64,000 nucleotides of DNA. Source: Misgurnus anguillicaudatus (taxonomy: Eukaryota > Chordata > Actinopteri > Cypriniformes > Cobitidae). Numbering within the stretch: the first letter of the stretch is position 1; each line of letters opens with the position of its first letter. Where the stretch lies: contig NC_073358.2 in NCBI RefSeq assembly GCF_027580225.2, forward strand, positions 7,941,501-8,005,500, in the 5' to 3' direction. Both the position numbers and the translations under genes were made by a program. Below, one piece after another: positions 54,844-64,000 of the stretch. The notes under the pieces are model-generated. The model saw only the letters and a list, made by a program, of their open reading frames with translations. It was not told the DNA's origin and did no database searches.

Positions 54844-54961
54844 TCGACTTCATGTGGCGCTGCAAGAACCGCCGGATGACGTCAAAGTACCGCGAGAATG
54901 ATCCGAGACGGCACTTTGACGTCATCCGGCGGTCGGTTCTTGCAGCGCTGCATGAAGTCGA
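54844..54961. repeat. 118-bp hairpin containing two TGACGTCA sites
   Basis: CGACTTCATG, GCGCTGCAAGAACCG and CCGGATGACGTCAAAGT recur as complements on the right arm, with a 4-base indel. Each arm carries TGACGTCA, a perfect cAMP-response-element palindrome. Confidence 0.88.
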
Positions 54962-55859
54962 TCAAGCCCATAACAACAACTACACGCGCAAATTTGAGAC
55001 GTGAGGCTAAACGATTTAAAAGTTAGGAGAGCGCGTTCGGAAGCGAGTAGGAAAAGGAAAAGAGAATCTCACCGCGTTAGGAACCGGACAAGAGTCCCAC
55101 CCGGTCAGGTTTTTACTCGTTGGCGTGAGCTAAAAGACAGCACTGGAGGGATGCTGATCTGGCGATCTTGTTGATGGACTAGTAAGTAAACTTGTTTGCT
55201 GTCTATGTTGTATGTTGTTGCGCTTGCTTGTAGTATGTCATGCGATTATCATGACAACAGTTGTCAATATCTCACATAATTATCAGGACATAAATAAGCC
55301 TAGAGGTTGTAAATAGTGTAAACATGCACAATTTGCAAACTATTATGATAAATAGCAATAATCATGTATAGTAACATTATAACGAACAATGTTATGAGAT
55401 AATGCAACGTACACAATTAACTTTGTCATGGCATTTGGTAATGTTTAATTGTGATTTAGCTGCAATCATGTTAAAACATTATAAGCTAGCAAACGCGGTA
55501 TTTTATTATAATATGCACTCTACACTTGGAATAAACTTCTTATTATCCTATTACCATCATCTGTAGTTTAGTAGACTATGCAGTAGCCTAACATTTGTAT
55601 GAAACTGTGAAACATTACCTGGTCATTATCTTTGGAGTACTAGAGTGGGAAATTACGACAGTTGCAAGTATTCTCCAGCGACTCTAGGGGTCGCTGTTTG
55701 ACAAAAACGCAGAATTGCATAGAGCAGCTTTAAAAGGTAACATTGCTCTCACTTGAAATGTGTCCCCACATTTAGTCCTTTAATTTGAGGTTATTGGACC
55801 TGTAAGTCCTTGAAAGGTCCTTAAATTTGAAGTTAACTAAGGTGTGGGAACCCTGTAAC

Positions 55860-56639
55860 AAATGCTATCCCAGGAGAAAAAAGTGCACTATAATAAACAT
55901 TAAGTACACTTACTAAATGCACTATTTTGTGCACTTATTTTGTAGTTAATATATCAAAAATTGTGCTATTTTAAGACACTTATTTTAAAACAATCTATTT
56001 ACTGGTATTGTATACTTTTTCAGGTGCATTGAAGTACTAAAGTAGAACCATAAACCTTTTATTAGTATATTTGTAGTGCTTAACTTTTACAAAATACTTG
56101 GTACATTCAAGTTTACTTTATTTTTTTACCTGGGATCTTAAGTATTCAGTCTTAACCTTTTTGCCATTTTACACTTAAATACACACTCTTTCTATATGTT
56201 TTGGGGGTGGACATTATTATATTATCTGCTATTTATTATATCACAATTTGTACATAATTTATTGTTAGGGTGGATAATTAATTTATTTTTATGCAACAAT
56301 GCTTATTATAGCATTATATTAATCGTTTTACTAAGCAACATTATATAAATAAGAACTTTGTTTAGTGCTCTTATGAATGTTTTAGCATGACTTTGTTAAT
56401 AGTAACACCTAAACTGAATAAAATAACAAAGCCTTCTTTATACTCAATGCTTACATATTTGACATATTTCACTGCTTTCACTGTTATTTCTACTGAATTT
56501 TGGTGTTAAAAGTGTTTATTACATGCAAAATCATAATGATTATTGTGTGTGTCTTACCGAATGTATTATTATGCCAGCAATAACCTGCCCACGCTGAATG
56601 ATGCTAAATGATGGCATTTGATCACTGTTTAGGTCATAG
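55860..56639. other. Intergenic, AT-rich
   Basis: No gene or paired ends. ACTATAATAAACATTAAGTA, TGCACTATTTTGTGCAC and similar phrases suggest an eroded MITE at 55.87-56.15 kb. Confidence 0.4.
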
Positions 56640-57115
56640 ACTGTAAAAAAAGATGGACGACGCGACGTCGCCTCCCACCATTGTAATGAATTGAAGCCAA
56701 AAATGTCCGACCACGGTCGCCGACATGTTACGTAAAAACGTCAGTTTGGAGCCGAGGCATGCGCAGAAGGAATCGTCCGTGAAGCCAGAGGCGGAGCCGC
56801 GGTATCAAATTTCCGCCCAAACGCTCGCGCGACCAATTCAACCACTCCAATCATAACGACACGCCCCGTTTCTATAACATCAAATTACAAGCTAAAATTA
56901 AACTTATCACAAAAATGAACACTTGAACATATATCAGCGTGATAACAACTACTTGAAAGGACCAAAACCATCTTTCGAAAACTTTTATTGGAAGTGTAAA
57001 TATTTTTTTTATTTAGAGCATAGTCCCATTCATTTGAATCGAGAGGGCGGGGCAGCCAGCCACCAGGGGGCGATCTAAGAGCCAGAGGCTTCACTTTTCA
57101 AGGCTTATGAGTCAC
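56640..57115. repeat. Dispersed repeat beginning AGACTGTAAAAAAAGATGG
   Basis: AGACTGTAAAAAAAGATGGA and downstream CTCCCACCATTGTAATGAA, AGCCAGAGGCTTCAC look like a known fish DNA repeat with a CpG-rich left half. The right end is not resolved. Confidence 0.5.
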
Positions 57116-57209
57116 ACCCGGTTTAGGTGCTGGTCACCCCGTGTTGCCAGATATTAGTACGCAAACAAACAAAATGGGCCATAAAGAAAATATAAGTACA
57201 GACTTTGTC

Positions 57210-57540
57210 TTTCAGCAATAAATCAGAGACATCGCTAACACAAGGTCGACGTGATTTCACCAAGGATCAAAATTTTTTGTTTTAATCAAAGATACCCCAA
57301 CCTACCCTTAACTCAAACCCTAACCATTTTTAAACCCTCAAATTAGTATGAAATAATAGTTTGATGAGTATTTCTTAAAAGCCCCTAATCCAATCCTAGA
57401 CCTAAATCTAGCATACACCCTAATCCTATAATCTGACTGGTTAATGAAAATTTTGATCCAGGACCAACAATGGTGTTGATTCAGGATCACATCCTACTTG
57501 GTGAAATCACGTTCACCGCTAAGGTCAACCAGCACATTCT
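57210..57540. repeat. Foldback with AACCCTAACC-rich spacer
   Basis: AAGGTCGACGTGATTTCACC and GGATCAAAATTTT at the left pair with AAAATTTTGATCC and GGTGAAATCACGTTCACC at the right. The spacer holds short CCTAA/AACCCTAACC phrases, but these are not a telomeric tract. No target duplication was determined. Confidence 0.7.
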
Positions 57541-57879
57541 CACTTTATACATTTCCCAAATTGTCACATTAATTGCTAAAACGTTAAACACTACGTCTAA
57601 AGAGGATTTTTCACAATGGGATCTGGCAACACTGCGAATGCTGCACCCACGGCCGGCAGCGTCTCACAGCTGTCAATCTTCATCATTTTACGCAAAAATA
57701 TACAGTAAACTGTCCAAACTTAATTATATACACGGAAGCTAATATAAATAGTTTAAAATTACTAATTAGTCATTCATTCTTCAAATTTTATTTCTTTATT
57801 ACAGAGGTCCGGACCTCGGTGGCCTCATAGCTGGCTATGGGTATGATTGCATGTTCAAAATGCACTGTTTTTGTGTATG

Positions 57880-58192
57880 TACCTTTAAATGCAAATGAGC
57901 TACTGCTCCATACCGCCTTACCAAAAGAAACAGCGAGTGCTTTCAGTTAAAATAAATCTGATTTCCAGTCTGAGACAACTGTTGAGATATGGCAGACAGC
58001 ATACAACTGGCTGCGGGGGCGGAATCTATTGTAATGCATGACTGTCAGTCAGTAGCCGTAGGCTGAGCTTTATCAGTGTGACATCACATTAACAAGAGAA
58101 ACAACGTCTAATGACTGCCAACACACACACATTAACATGTATGTCCAAACACCCGGTAAAAGTGGATTTTGCATAATAGGTGCCCTTTAAAA
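57880..58192. repeat. E-like TTAA element fragment
   Basis: GTACCTTTAAATGCAAATGA, GCTTTATCAGTGTGACATCA and TGGATTTTGCATAATAGG then GTGCCCTTTAA match the right half of the element at 59.74-61.47 kb. The left half is missing. Confidence 0.75.
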
Positions 58193-59180
58193 GTGAAATA
58201 TTGACCACAAAATGGTAGGCTGTTTAGTCCACGGTTGGGTAAAATATCGACATCTAGGCTTATTTAATGGACTTGTCCATATTTTACCCAAACACAGGCT
58301 GAAACGATGTCAGTTGAAACAATCAATATGAAATCTAATAGGATAAGCGAGAGTTTTACGTTTTGGCATTGATGAAGCTTTATTCAGCCTCATTGATAGG
58401 GTTGTGGGAGTACATTGTTAGAGGGTAAAAAACTTTTTTTAGGCAAATAAATCCAAATATTCCACTATCCTAACAAACCTTACATTAATTAAATGTTTAT
58501 TTATTTAATTAAATCATACTGTTGCTACGAAAAAACAATGCGGACAACATACTAAAACATCACGTTTATTCCAATACGACAAAAGTCATGTTAAACAGTG
58601 CTCTGTCAATGGAGTCTATGCACTTTTTACGGACAGACAATATGTACGTTTCATACTCATCTTTGATAAGTATCTCTTATCTAAATACTACTGTAACTAG
58701 CATTTAGTCGTCATGTTACTCATTACGGCAAAATAAGACCACCAACTGATCCCTGCCATGGAAATCCAATGTTATGCCAAATGCATTTTCACCCATCTGC
58801 TGCGAATCAGTCAATTCATATTCAATGTGTGCTGACATACTTTCCACTCCATCTAATCGAACACGCACCTGCTCGCGAATTACGCTCAACAGTTGTTTGT
58901 CTATACTGTTTTTCTGTGAGAGCTGTTAGTTCTATTAATACCCATCAACGCATCAGTATGCTAATCGATTTCCATGGTGTTGTTTTACGTTGAAATCCGC
59001 ACACAAACATTTACAATGTTTGGAACATAAACATCACCTTTACGATCACCATGTAATATTTCTACTACTGTCCTATATTACTCCCCCTTAACCCCTGGAG
59101 GTACTCCAAAATGCACAGCCAGAGAGTCCTGTTATGGGTTTAGAGAAACATTTTGTGGTTGGTGACATCAAACGTGGTCT
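58193..59180. other. gpsm1 3' flank and probable untranslated region
   Basis: Sequence after the gpsm1 stop. AATAAA on the minus strand near 58377-58382 is a possible polyadenylation signal about 800 bases past the stop. Nothing else was recognised. Confidence 0.35.
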
Positions 59181-59366
59181 CTAGCTTGATTCTTTAGAGT
59201 TTTTGGACTCGTGATTCAAGTCTGTTTCGTCCTTTTCGTCAGGGTAGAAAGAAACCCGTTGTTCATCCATCCGTTTGGATTGAACTTTCTGGATTAGGCT
59301 GAAGAAGTCCTCATTTGGGTCTGGTGCTGGTGGCAGTGAGCATCTCTGATCGTTGATTCTGCAGGA
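59181..59366 (-). CDS. gpsm1 terminal exon
   Basis: 61 codons plus TAG. The acceptor is CTTCTTTTCAG. SCRINDQRCSLPP completes the second visible GoLoco. The third lies between residues 18 and 39 of this exon, followed by an acidic, Ser-rich tail of about 20 residues. Phase 0 at the junction. Confidence 0.9.
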   Translation of the reverse strand, partial: SCRINDQRCSLPPAPDPNEDFFSLIQKVQSKRMDEQRVSFYPDEKDETDLNHESKNSKESS

Positions 59367-61983
59367 CTGAAAAGAAGACGCAATACAGTCATTCCTGTAG
59401 CTTAAGCATTGTGTTAGCAGTGCAAAACAGCATGAGTTCATCATTTCGACATACAGTACCGATAAAACCTGTATTCCGTGCACTCTCAGAAATAAAAGGT
59501 ACAAAAGCTGTCACTGGAGCAGTACCCTTATAAAAAACAATTCTTATATTAGTACCTTAAAGGAACATTTTGGTACCAAATGTATACATATCTGTACCTA
59601 AATGGTACATACTGTATTATCCCCTTCAGACCCTCCGTCCACTGGAATGGACATCACATGTTTTGTGATTCAAACTAATAAAAAAAAACTGATCAACCAA
59701 TCAAAATAAGGCACACTGGTTAAACACCTGAAAAATCTGACCTTTAAAAACGCATTATGCCTATTTTTACAAAATGTAATAAAAGTCTCAGGTTTGCCCA
59801 GAATTTGTCTGTGAAGTTTCAGCTCAAAATACCCCACAGATCATTTACATTCACCTAAAGGATTATTAGGAACACCTGTTTAATTTCTCATTAATGCAAT
59901 TATCTAATCAACCAATCACATGGCAGTTGCTTTAATGCATTTAGGGGTGTGGTCCTGGTCAAGACAATCTCCTGAACTACAAACTGAATATCAGAATGGG
60001 AAAGAAAGGTGATTTAAGCAATTTTGAGCGTGGCATGGTTGGTGCCAGACGGGCCGGTCTGAGTATTTTACAATCTGCTTAGTTACTGGGATTTTCACGC
60101 ACAACCATTTCTAGGGTTTACAAAGAATGGTGTGAAAAGGAAAAAACATCCAGTAAGCGGCAGTCCTGTGGGTGAAAATGCCTTGTTGATGCTAGAGGTC
60201 AGAGGAGAATGGGCCGACTGATTCAAGCTGATAGAAGAGCAACTTTGACTGAAAAAAACACTTGTTACAACCAAGGTATGCAGCAAAGCATTTGTGAAGC
60301 CACAACACGCACAACCTTGAGGTGGATGGGCTACAACAGCAGAAGACCCCACCAGGTACCACTCATCTCCACTACAAATAGGAAAAAGAGGCTACAATTT
60401 GCACGAGCTCGCCAAAATTGGACAGTTGAAGACTGGAAAAATGTTGCCTGGTCTGATGAGTCTCGATTTCTGTTGAGACAGTCAGAATTTGGTGTAAACA
60501 GAATGAGAACATGGATCCACCATGCCTTGTTACCATTGTGCAGGTTGGTAATGGTGTGGGGGATGTTTTCTTGGCACACTTTAGGCCGCTTAGTTAGTAC
60601 CAATTGGGCATCGTTTAAATGCCACTGCCTACCTGAGCATTGTTTCTGACCATGTCCATCCCTTTATGACCACCATGTACCCTTCCTCTGATGGCTACTT
60701 CCAGCAGGATAATGCACCATGTCACAAAGTTCGAATCATTTCAAATTAGTTTCTTGGACATGACAATGAGTTCACTGTACTAAAATGGCCCCCACAGTCA
60801 CCAGATCTCAACCTAATAGAGCATCTTTGGGATGTGGTGGAACGGGAGCTTTGTGCCCTGGATGTGCATCTCACAAATCTCCATCAACTGCAAGATGTTA
60901 TCATGTCAATATGGGCCAACATTTCTAAAGAATGCTTTCAGCACCTTGTTGAATCAATGCCACGTAGAATTAAGGCAGTTCTGGAGGCGAAAAGGGGTCA
61001 AACACAGTATTAGTATGGTGTTCTTAATAATCCTTTAGGTGAGTGTATTATAACATGTCCAAAATGGCCCTATTTGGCCAGAAGCATAAAAGCGCTGTTT
61101 TCATGTGTGTACCTTTAAATGCAAATGAGCTACAGCTCCTCCCATACCAACAGACAGTGAGCGCTTTCAGTTAAAAATAGATCTGATTCCTGTGAATACA
61201 GTCTGGGACAAATTTTATTTTTAGCGCTACAGTGTGTTAACAAACACATTTGGTAAAGCCTTTGGGAAAAAATAACCGCCGGTCAGTGGCCGTGGGCGGG
61301 GCTTTATCAGTGTGACATCACATTAACAAAATAATCAAAACGTCATGTCTAATGAGATTGCTTTAGTTTAATTGGTATTAATAAAGGAAGAGTTGTGTTT
61401 ACACACTGCCATCAAATATTTTTACGTCCAAACACCTTGTAAAAGTGGATTTTGCATAATATGGGCCCGCCTGACAGCTTTTGTACCTAAAAGTGATTGA
61501 CCTTAAAAGCATCTGCCATATGCATACACGTAATATCCAATAAAAAGGATCAATAGGAATATTACAGTTTGCAGTTAAAGAAGCCGATACTAAAACTGTC
61601 TCGTGTTACCTGGTATTTTATGAGCATGTTGAAAAACTCATCACTAGGTTCTTGTGCGTTGCATGCCTCACAAAAGTGCCCCACGTTGTTTTGTGCTATC
61701 CTGATGCCCAGACGGTCCCCTATACTTGCTCTCTGGTCGTCCAATCTGCGGCTTTGCGAACTGGCTATCAGGTCAAAGAACTCCTCTGTCTGGGTGAGAG
61801 AGATGAGAGATGAGGCTCCAGACAGTAGAGGAGACTGAGGTATGGAGGACTGGGACCCTGCTGAGGCCTCTTGGCCCTGGGCATCGGGCTGTCGACGATG
61901 CTGGCAGCGTCGCTTCTCCATGCCGCTGCTTCTGGCGTCTCTGAGCTCCGTGGAAAGGCAGACCTCATTAGAGGTGACTGGAC
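59181..61983 (-). CDS. G-protein signalling modulator 1 (AGS3-like), last two coding exons
   Basis: Two exons (61983-61610, 59366-59181) encode the C-terminal GoLoco array. GoLoco motifs bind GDP-loaded Gi-alpha, act as guanine nucleotide dissociation inhibitors and link Gi to spindle orientation, polarity and trafficking. Three motifs are visible: EEFFDLIASSQSRRLDDQRA; DEFFNMLIKYQ split by the intron and completed by SCRINDQRC; and EDFFSLIQKVQSKRMDEQRV near the C-terminus. Each keeps the DQR triad with its arginine finger. The tail ends NSKESS. EFFNMLIKYQ and FFSLIQ fit GPSM1 better than GPSM2 (LGN), which has ILVKCQ/LILRSQ types. A fourth GoLoco and the N-terminal TPR repeats must lie right of the window or in exons I did not recognise. 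The intron holds an E-like transposon with a Tc1 copy inside. Confidence 0.88.
59482..59620. repeat. GGTACA-type MITE in gpsm1 intron
   Basis: ACTCTCAGAAATAAAAGGTA, AAAGCTGTCACTGGAGC then AGTACCTTAAAGGAACATTT and GGTACCAAATG repeats. A fragment of this family is also at 5.45 kb, and a reverse edge (ACAGCTTTTGTACCT) at 61.47 kb. Confidence 0.65.
59848..61045 (+). mobile_element. Tc1/mariner DD36E element, full-length copy 3
   Basis: 1198 bases with both terminal repeats (CATTCACCTAAAGGATTATT and complement of AATAATCCTTTAGGTGAGTG) and TA on both flanks (59846-59847, 61046-61047). It is the only copy of this family here with an undeleted interior, but its gene is broken. It lies between the two exons that encode one GoLoco motif. 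Confidence 0.94.
60209..60960 (+). pseudogene. Tc1 transposase, frameshifted (copy 3)
   Basis: Fragments of the transposase appear in more than one frame. One runs MGRLIQADRRATLTEKNTC through [15 protein letters not shown] with the first catalytic Asp. Later bases encode the GYFQQDNAPCH and SPDLNLIEHLWDVVE regions in another frame, with an in-frame stop just after HFKL(I/V)-like sequence (TTAG at 60745-60750). At least one frameshift lies near 60.5 kb. The N-terminal helix-turn-helix lies upstream with further damage. Not functional. Confidence 0.85.
61610..61983 (-). CDS. gpsm1 penultimate exon
   Basis: 374 bases in phase: PVTSNEVCLSTELRDARSSG, a linker rich in Gln, Ser and Pro (QSSIPQSPLLSGASS), the first visible GoLoco, then IRIAQNNVGHFCEACNAQEP and DEFFNMLIKYQ. 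The acceptor is chosen as TATAGGTAAG because the alternative four to six bases upstream puts a TAA in frame. Donor GTAACA. Confidence 0.88.
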
Positions 61984-63167
61984 CTTACCTATAAAACAGA
62001 GAAAATTAATTTTGTCATGATGCATCGTATTGGCACAAATGAGTGACAACAAACACAGATGGGGGATGAAAGTGGGATTAACATGTTGGCATAAAGCACA
62101 AGTAATAATTTCAAATAGATATCATATATGTCAGTGCAGTAAATTCAGATTATGCAGTGAATGTTTGAAGTATATATTTGCTTCAATGCTTTAGGCTTTT
62201 ATAAGCATAAAAAGTTTGCTGTGAATGCATGATTAAGGCTTGACATAATAACTTTACAGTCAGCGTTTGATGGATAAGTTGCAATAGAGAAAAGCAATTT
62301 TAATATACAAAGACGAAATGTATATTCACTTGCACCTTTTATTGCAAATAAATTAGAACATTTTTATTTTCCCAAAATTGTATATATTAAGATCACATAC
62401 TTTGACCTTCATGATTTTAAATGTCTATAATATACTAAATATAGTTTTTAAATAAGACATTATTTCAGACATGACAAAGTTTTAAAATGACTTACAGTTT
62501 TATCCTTCTCAAAAAAATCCGAAACCAATTAAGTTCACAAAAGCGCTGTCTATGGGGACTTCATGTGAGATCAGCCATACACCAACAGCCTCTGGCACTA
62601 AATGGATTTTATGCCAGATATCATATTTTTGCCCAAGACGTTCCTGTCCTGCATACAAATCTTCACTGACATAAAAACAAACAAACACAAATGAGAAAAA
62701 ATTCCTTATATTCCGGGAAAAATGGGAATGACTTCCATATCTTCCACACCCAGCTTTCCTGTGTGCAGGGCTGTCTGTTTTCGAGGGGGAGAGAGAGAGA
62801 GAAAGGGAAAGTGAGGGGGGAGAGATAGAGAAATGGGGCGCAGTTGCCCCTCTCCGCTTACATCACGGTTGCTATAGGAACTGGAAATCGGCTTCCAAAT
62901 CTCGCTCCTGTTGTTCACACACACAGCAACAAACACACACATGCACTGTCTGGCACACACACACACACATTGGCTTGCATTCCTGCATTGTTGAGTTTCT
63001 ATTCATTGCATCCCAGGGGATCAGTTGTCGCTCTCTTTCCGTAGTCAGGAAAACTAGAGCACAATTACACCAGGATACAGTGTCCGAGATTCCTGATATA
63101 TCTGTCATTTTCACCTCTTTGTTGCTGAGCCTCTGTTAGCGGAGCACAGGGAGGATGGGGTTGCTTG
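61984..63167. other. gpsm1 intron with simple repeats
   Basis: No further GoLoco exon recognised. It contains a purine-rich (GA)n-like tract at 62786-62836 and (CA)-rich runs at 62918-62968. Open frames over these are low-complexity artefacts. Confidence 0.45.
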
Positions 63168-64000
63168 TGTAACCCCTTTAATTTTTATCCCAAACAAACA
63201 CTTGTAAGCACTACTTTAAAAATGTGTACTGCCCCTTTAAGTGTGAGCTTGCGCAGAGAGTGCGTGCACGCTGCAAGGCAGAGTGTATGTGTAAACAGCA
63301 GGGAGAGAACGCATGCAATTTGAATTGAAAAACTGTGGAAGAGTGCTGAAGTCGAAAAGCACTTGTTGCTTTCTGTGATTGTTTACTGAGACATTCTGGT
63401 GAGTGTATTTTATGTACATGATTATTTTTTCGTCATATCGTGTTATTATTTGAGCAAAACCAGTCAGAATGTATAAATGTCAACAAAAATGTGCTTAAAT
63501 TGTTAATGTGAAGAGTTAAATATGCTAAGATGAGCCATGTAGCATCACGATGCTAGTTTTGCTAATCGTGTGAAGCCTCGTGCAATGCTCATGTTGTTGT
63601 TGTTAATTTCACATGTAGAATGTACTTGCTAAAGTATAAAATGAAACTGTGCTAATTTAAATGATGTAAAAGTGTGTTAGCAGTGTCCAAACTGTTAAAA
63701 GATAAGGTTTTGTTTTATAAACTTTATCAAAGAAGGAAAAAGGGGAAAAAACATTATAGTTAAAGACATGTAATCTCTCTTTTTAGGGATGGTTTAAGTG
63801 TTATAATGTGTTGATTTAATCAATTTACAATGTATGTTGTGCAGACTGGTTTTTGGTTCCTGGACAAATTGTTGGAGGATGTGATTGACCCCTGAATCAT
63901 CTGAGTGGATTCTTCTGGATATCTCTTTGTCATTTTGCCCTGTGTTTCAACTCTTCCGCTCTTGTTCTTCTGTTCTTGAGAACCTGGAGTGTTATTTCTG
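63168..64000 (+). mobile_element. Possible LTR-retrotransposon end, cut by window edge
   Basis: TGTAACCCCTTTAATTTTTA is a TG-type LTR start. It is followed by a promoter-like stretch (GCGCAGAGAGTGCGTGCACG), then a donor-like CTGGTGAGTG at 63.40 kb and an acceptor-like TTGTGCAG at 63.85 kb before a T-rich leader. These features fit either an LTR with leader or the first two untranslated exons of a plus-strand gene. The other end is not in view, so I cannot decide. Confidence 0.25.

Larger units (their letters stand above)
54628..55729. mobile_element. TTAA element with CpG-rich, hairpin-forming core
   Basis: AGACACACTATGCAG and the right complement AGCTGCTCTATGCAA are flanked by TTAA (54624-54627, 55730-55733). 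The left third is CpG-rich and contains TCTCGCGAGA and a large hairpin. The right part is AT-rich. It lies inside element F. Confidence 0.72.
54035..55855. mobile_element. hAT-like element F (CAGGGTTCCCAC ends)
   Basis: CAGGGTTCCCACGGGTCCTT at the left pairs with GGTGTGGGAACCCTG at the right. Next to these, CCTTGAAA and its complement repeat. Flanks AGTTAACAA and TAACAAAT are similar, but an exact 8-bp duplication is not resolved. It contains two later elements. Confidence 0.78.
59742..61467. mobile_element. E-like TTAA element split by a Tc1 copy (gpsm1 intron)
   Basis: Starts AAAAACGCATTATGCCTATT with GTTTCAGCTCAAAATACC, continues after the Tc1 insertion with ATGTCCAAAATGGCCCTATT, and ends TGGATTTTGCATAATATGGG. 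Removing the Tc1 leaves about 530 bases that match fragments at 57.88-58.19 and 53.9-54.0 kb. Confidence 0.8.

Noticed and set aside
54653..55004. Overlapping frames of 90-107 residues on both strands
   Set aside because: Both lie across the CpG-rich hairpin of a TTAA element and mirror each other; no domain.
57290..57420. AACCCTAACC-like phrases suggesting an interstitial telomere
   Set aside because: Only scattered, irregular matches in the spacer of a foldback; no tandem TTAGGG array.
1..64000. Bacterial-type features: CRISPR arrays, operons, riboswitches, attachment sites
   Set aside because: The window is eukaryotic. Repeats are dispersed transposon copies, with no evenly spaced array or polycistronic layout.

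Overview
The window is vertebrate nuclear DNA, almost certainly from a cyprinid-type ray-finned fish. It is AT-rich, has spliced genes separated by long introns, and is packed with DNA-transposon remnants of the kinds common in zebrafish and carp relatives: Tc1/mariner, hAT, Harbinger-like and TTAA-target elements, an L2 LINE tail and tRNA-derived SINE pieces. Only three host genes can be supported, all on the minus strand. The species call is inference from repeat content and protein similarity.

Left to right: 1-34.9 kb holds no host gene I can recognise. It is a mosaic of nested mobile elements with two deep nests, at 5.5-10.5 kb (four nested levels, with two elements side by side in the innermost one) and at 13.1-16.3 kb. 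A locally rearranged patch lies at 33.0-33.9 kb. At 35.0-35.7 kb there is a complete, intronless essential (alkali) myosin light chain gene with its own TATA box and polyadenylation signal. From 40.9 to 52.0 kb come the first seven coding exons of adenylate kinase 5 (ak5), giving residues 1-329: the N-terminal segment and the whole first kinase domain. No exon of the second kinase domain was recognised, so the rest of ak5 probably lies left of the window, and the myosin gene would then sit inside an ak5 intron on the same strand. From 59.2 to 62.0 kb are the last two coding exons of a G-protein signalling modulator, best matched to gpsm1 (AGS3), with three GoLoco motifs. A decayed Tc1 element lies inside the intron that splits one of these motifs.

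The genes are not functionally linked in any obvious way: adenine nucleotide exchange (ak5), sarcomeric motor (myosin light chain) and Gi-alpha regulation and spindle or polarity signalling (gpsm1). The main interest is the transposon archaeology: target-site duplications, paralogous empty sites in the same window that show insertion order, a quadruple palindrome, a template-switch-like insertion and a family of Tc1 elements with DD36E spacing. I found no convincing new host system. The elements are probably known families that I cannot name without a library search.
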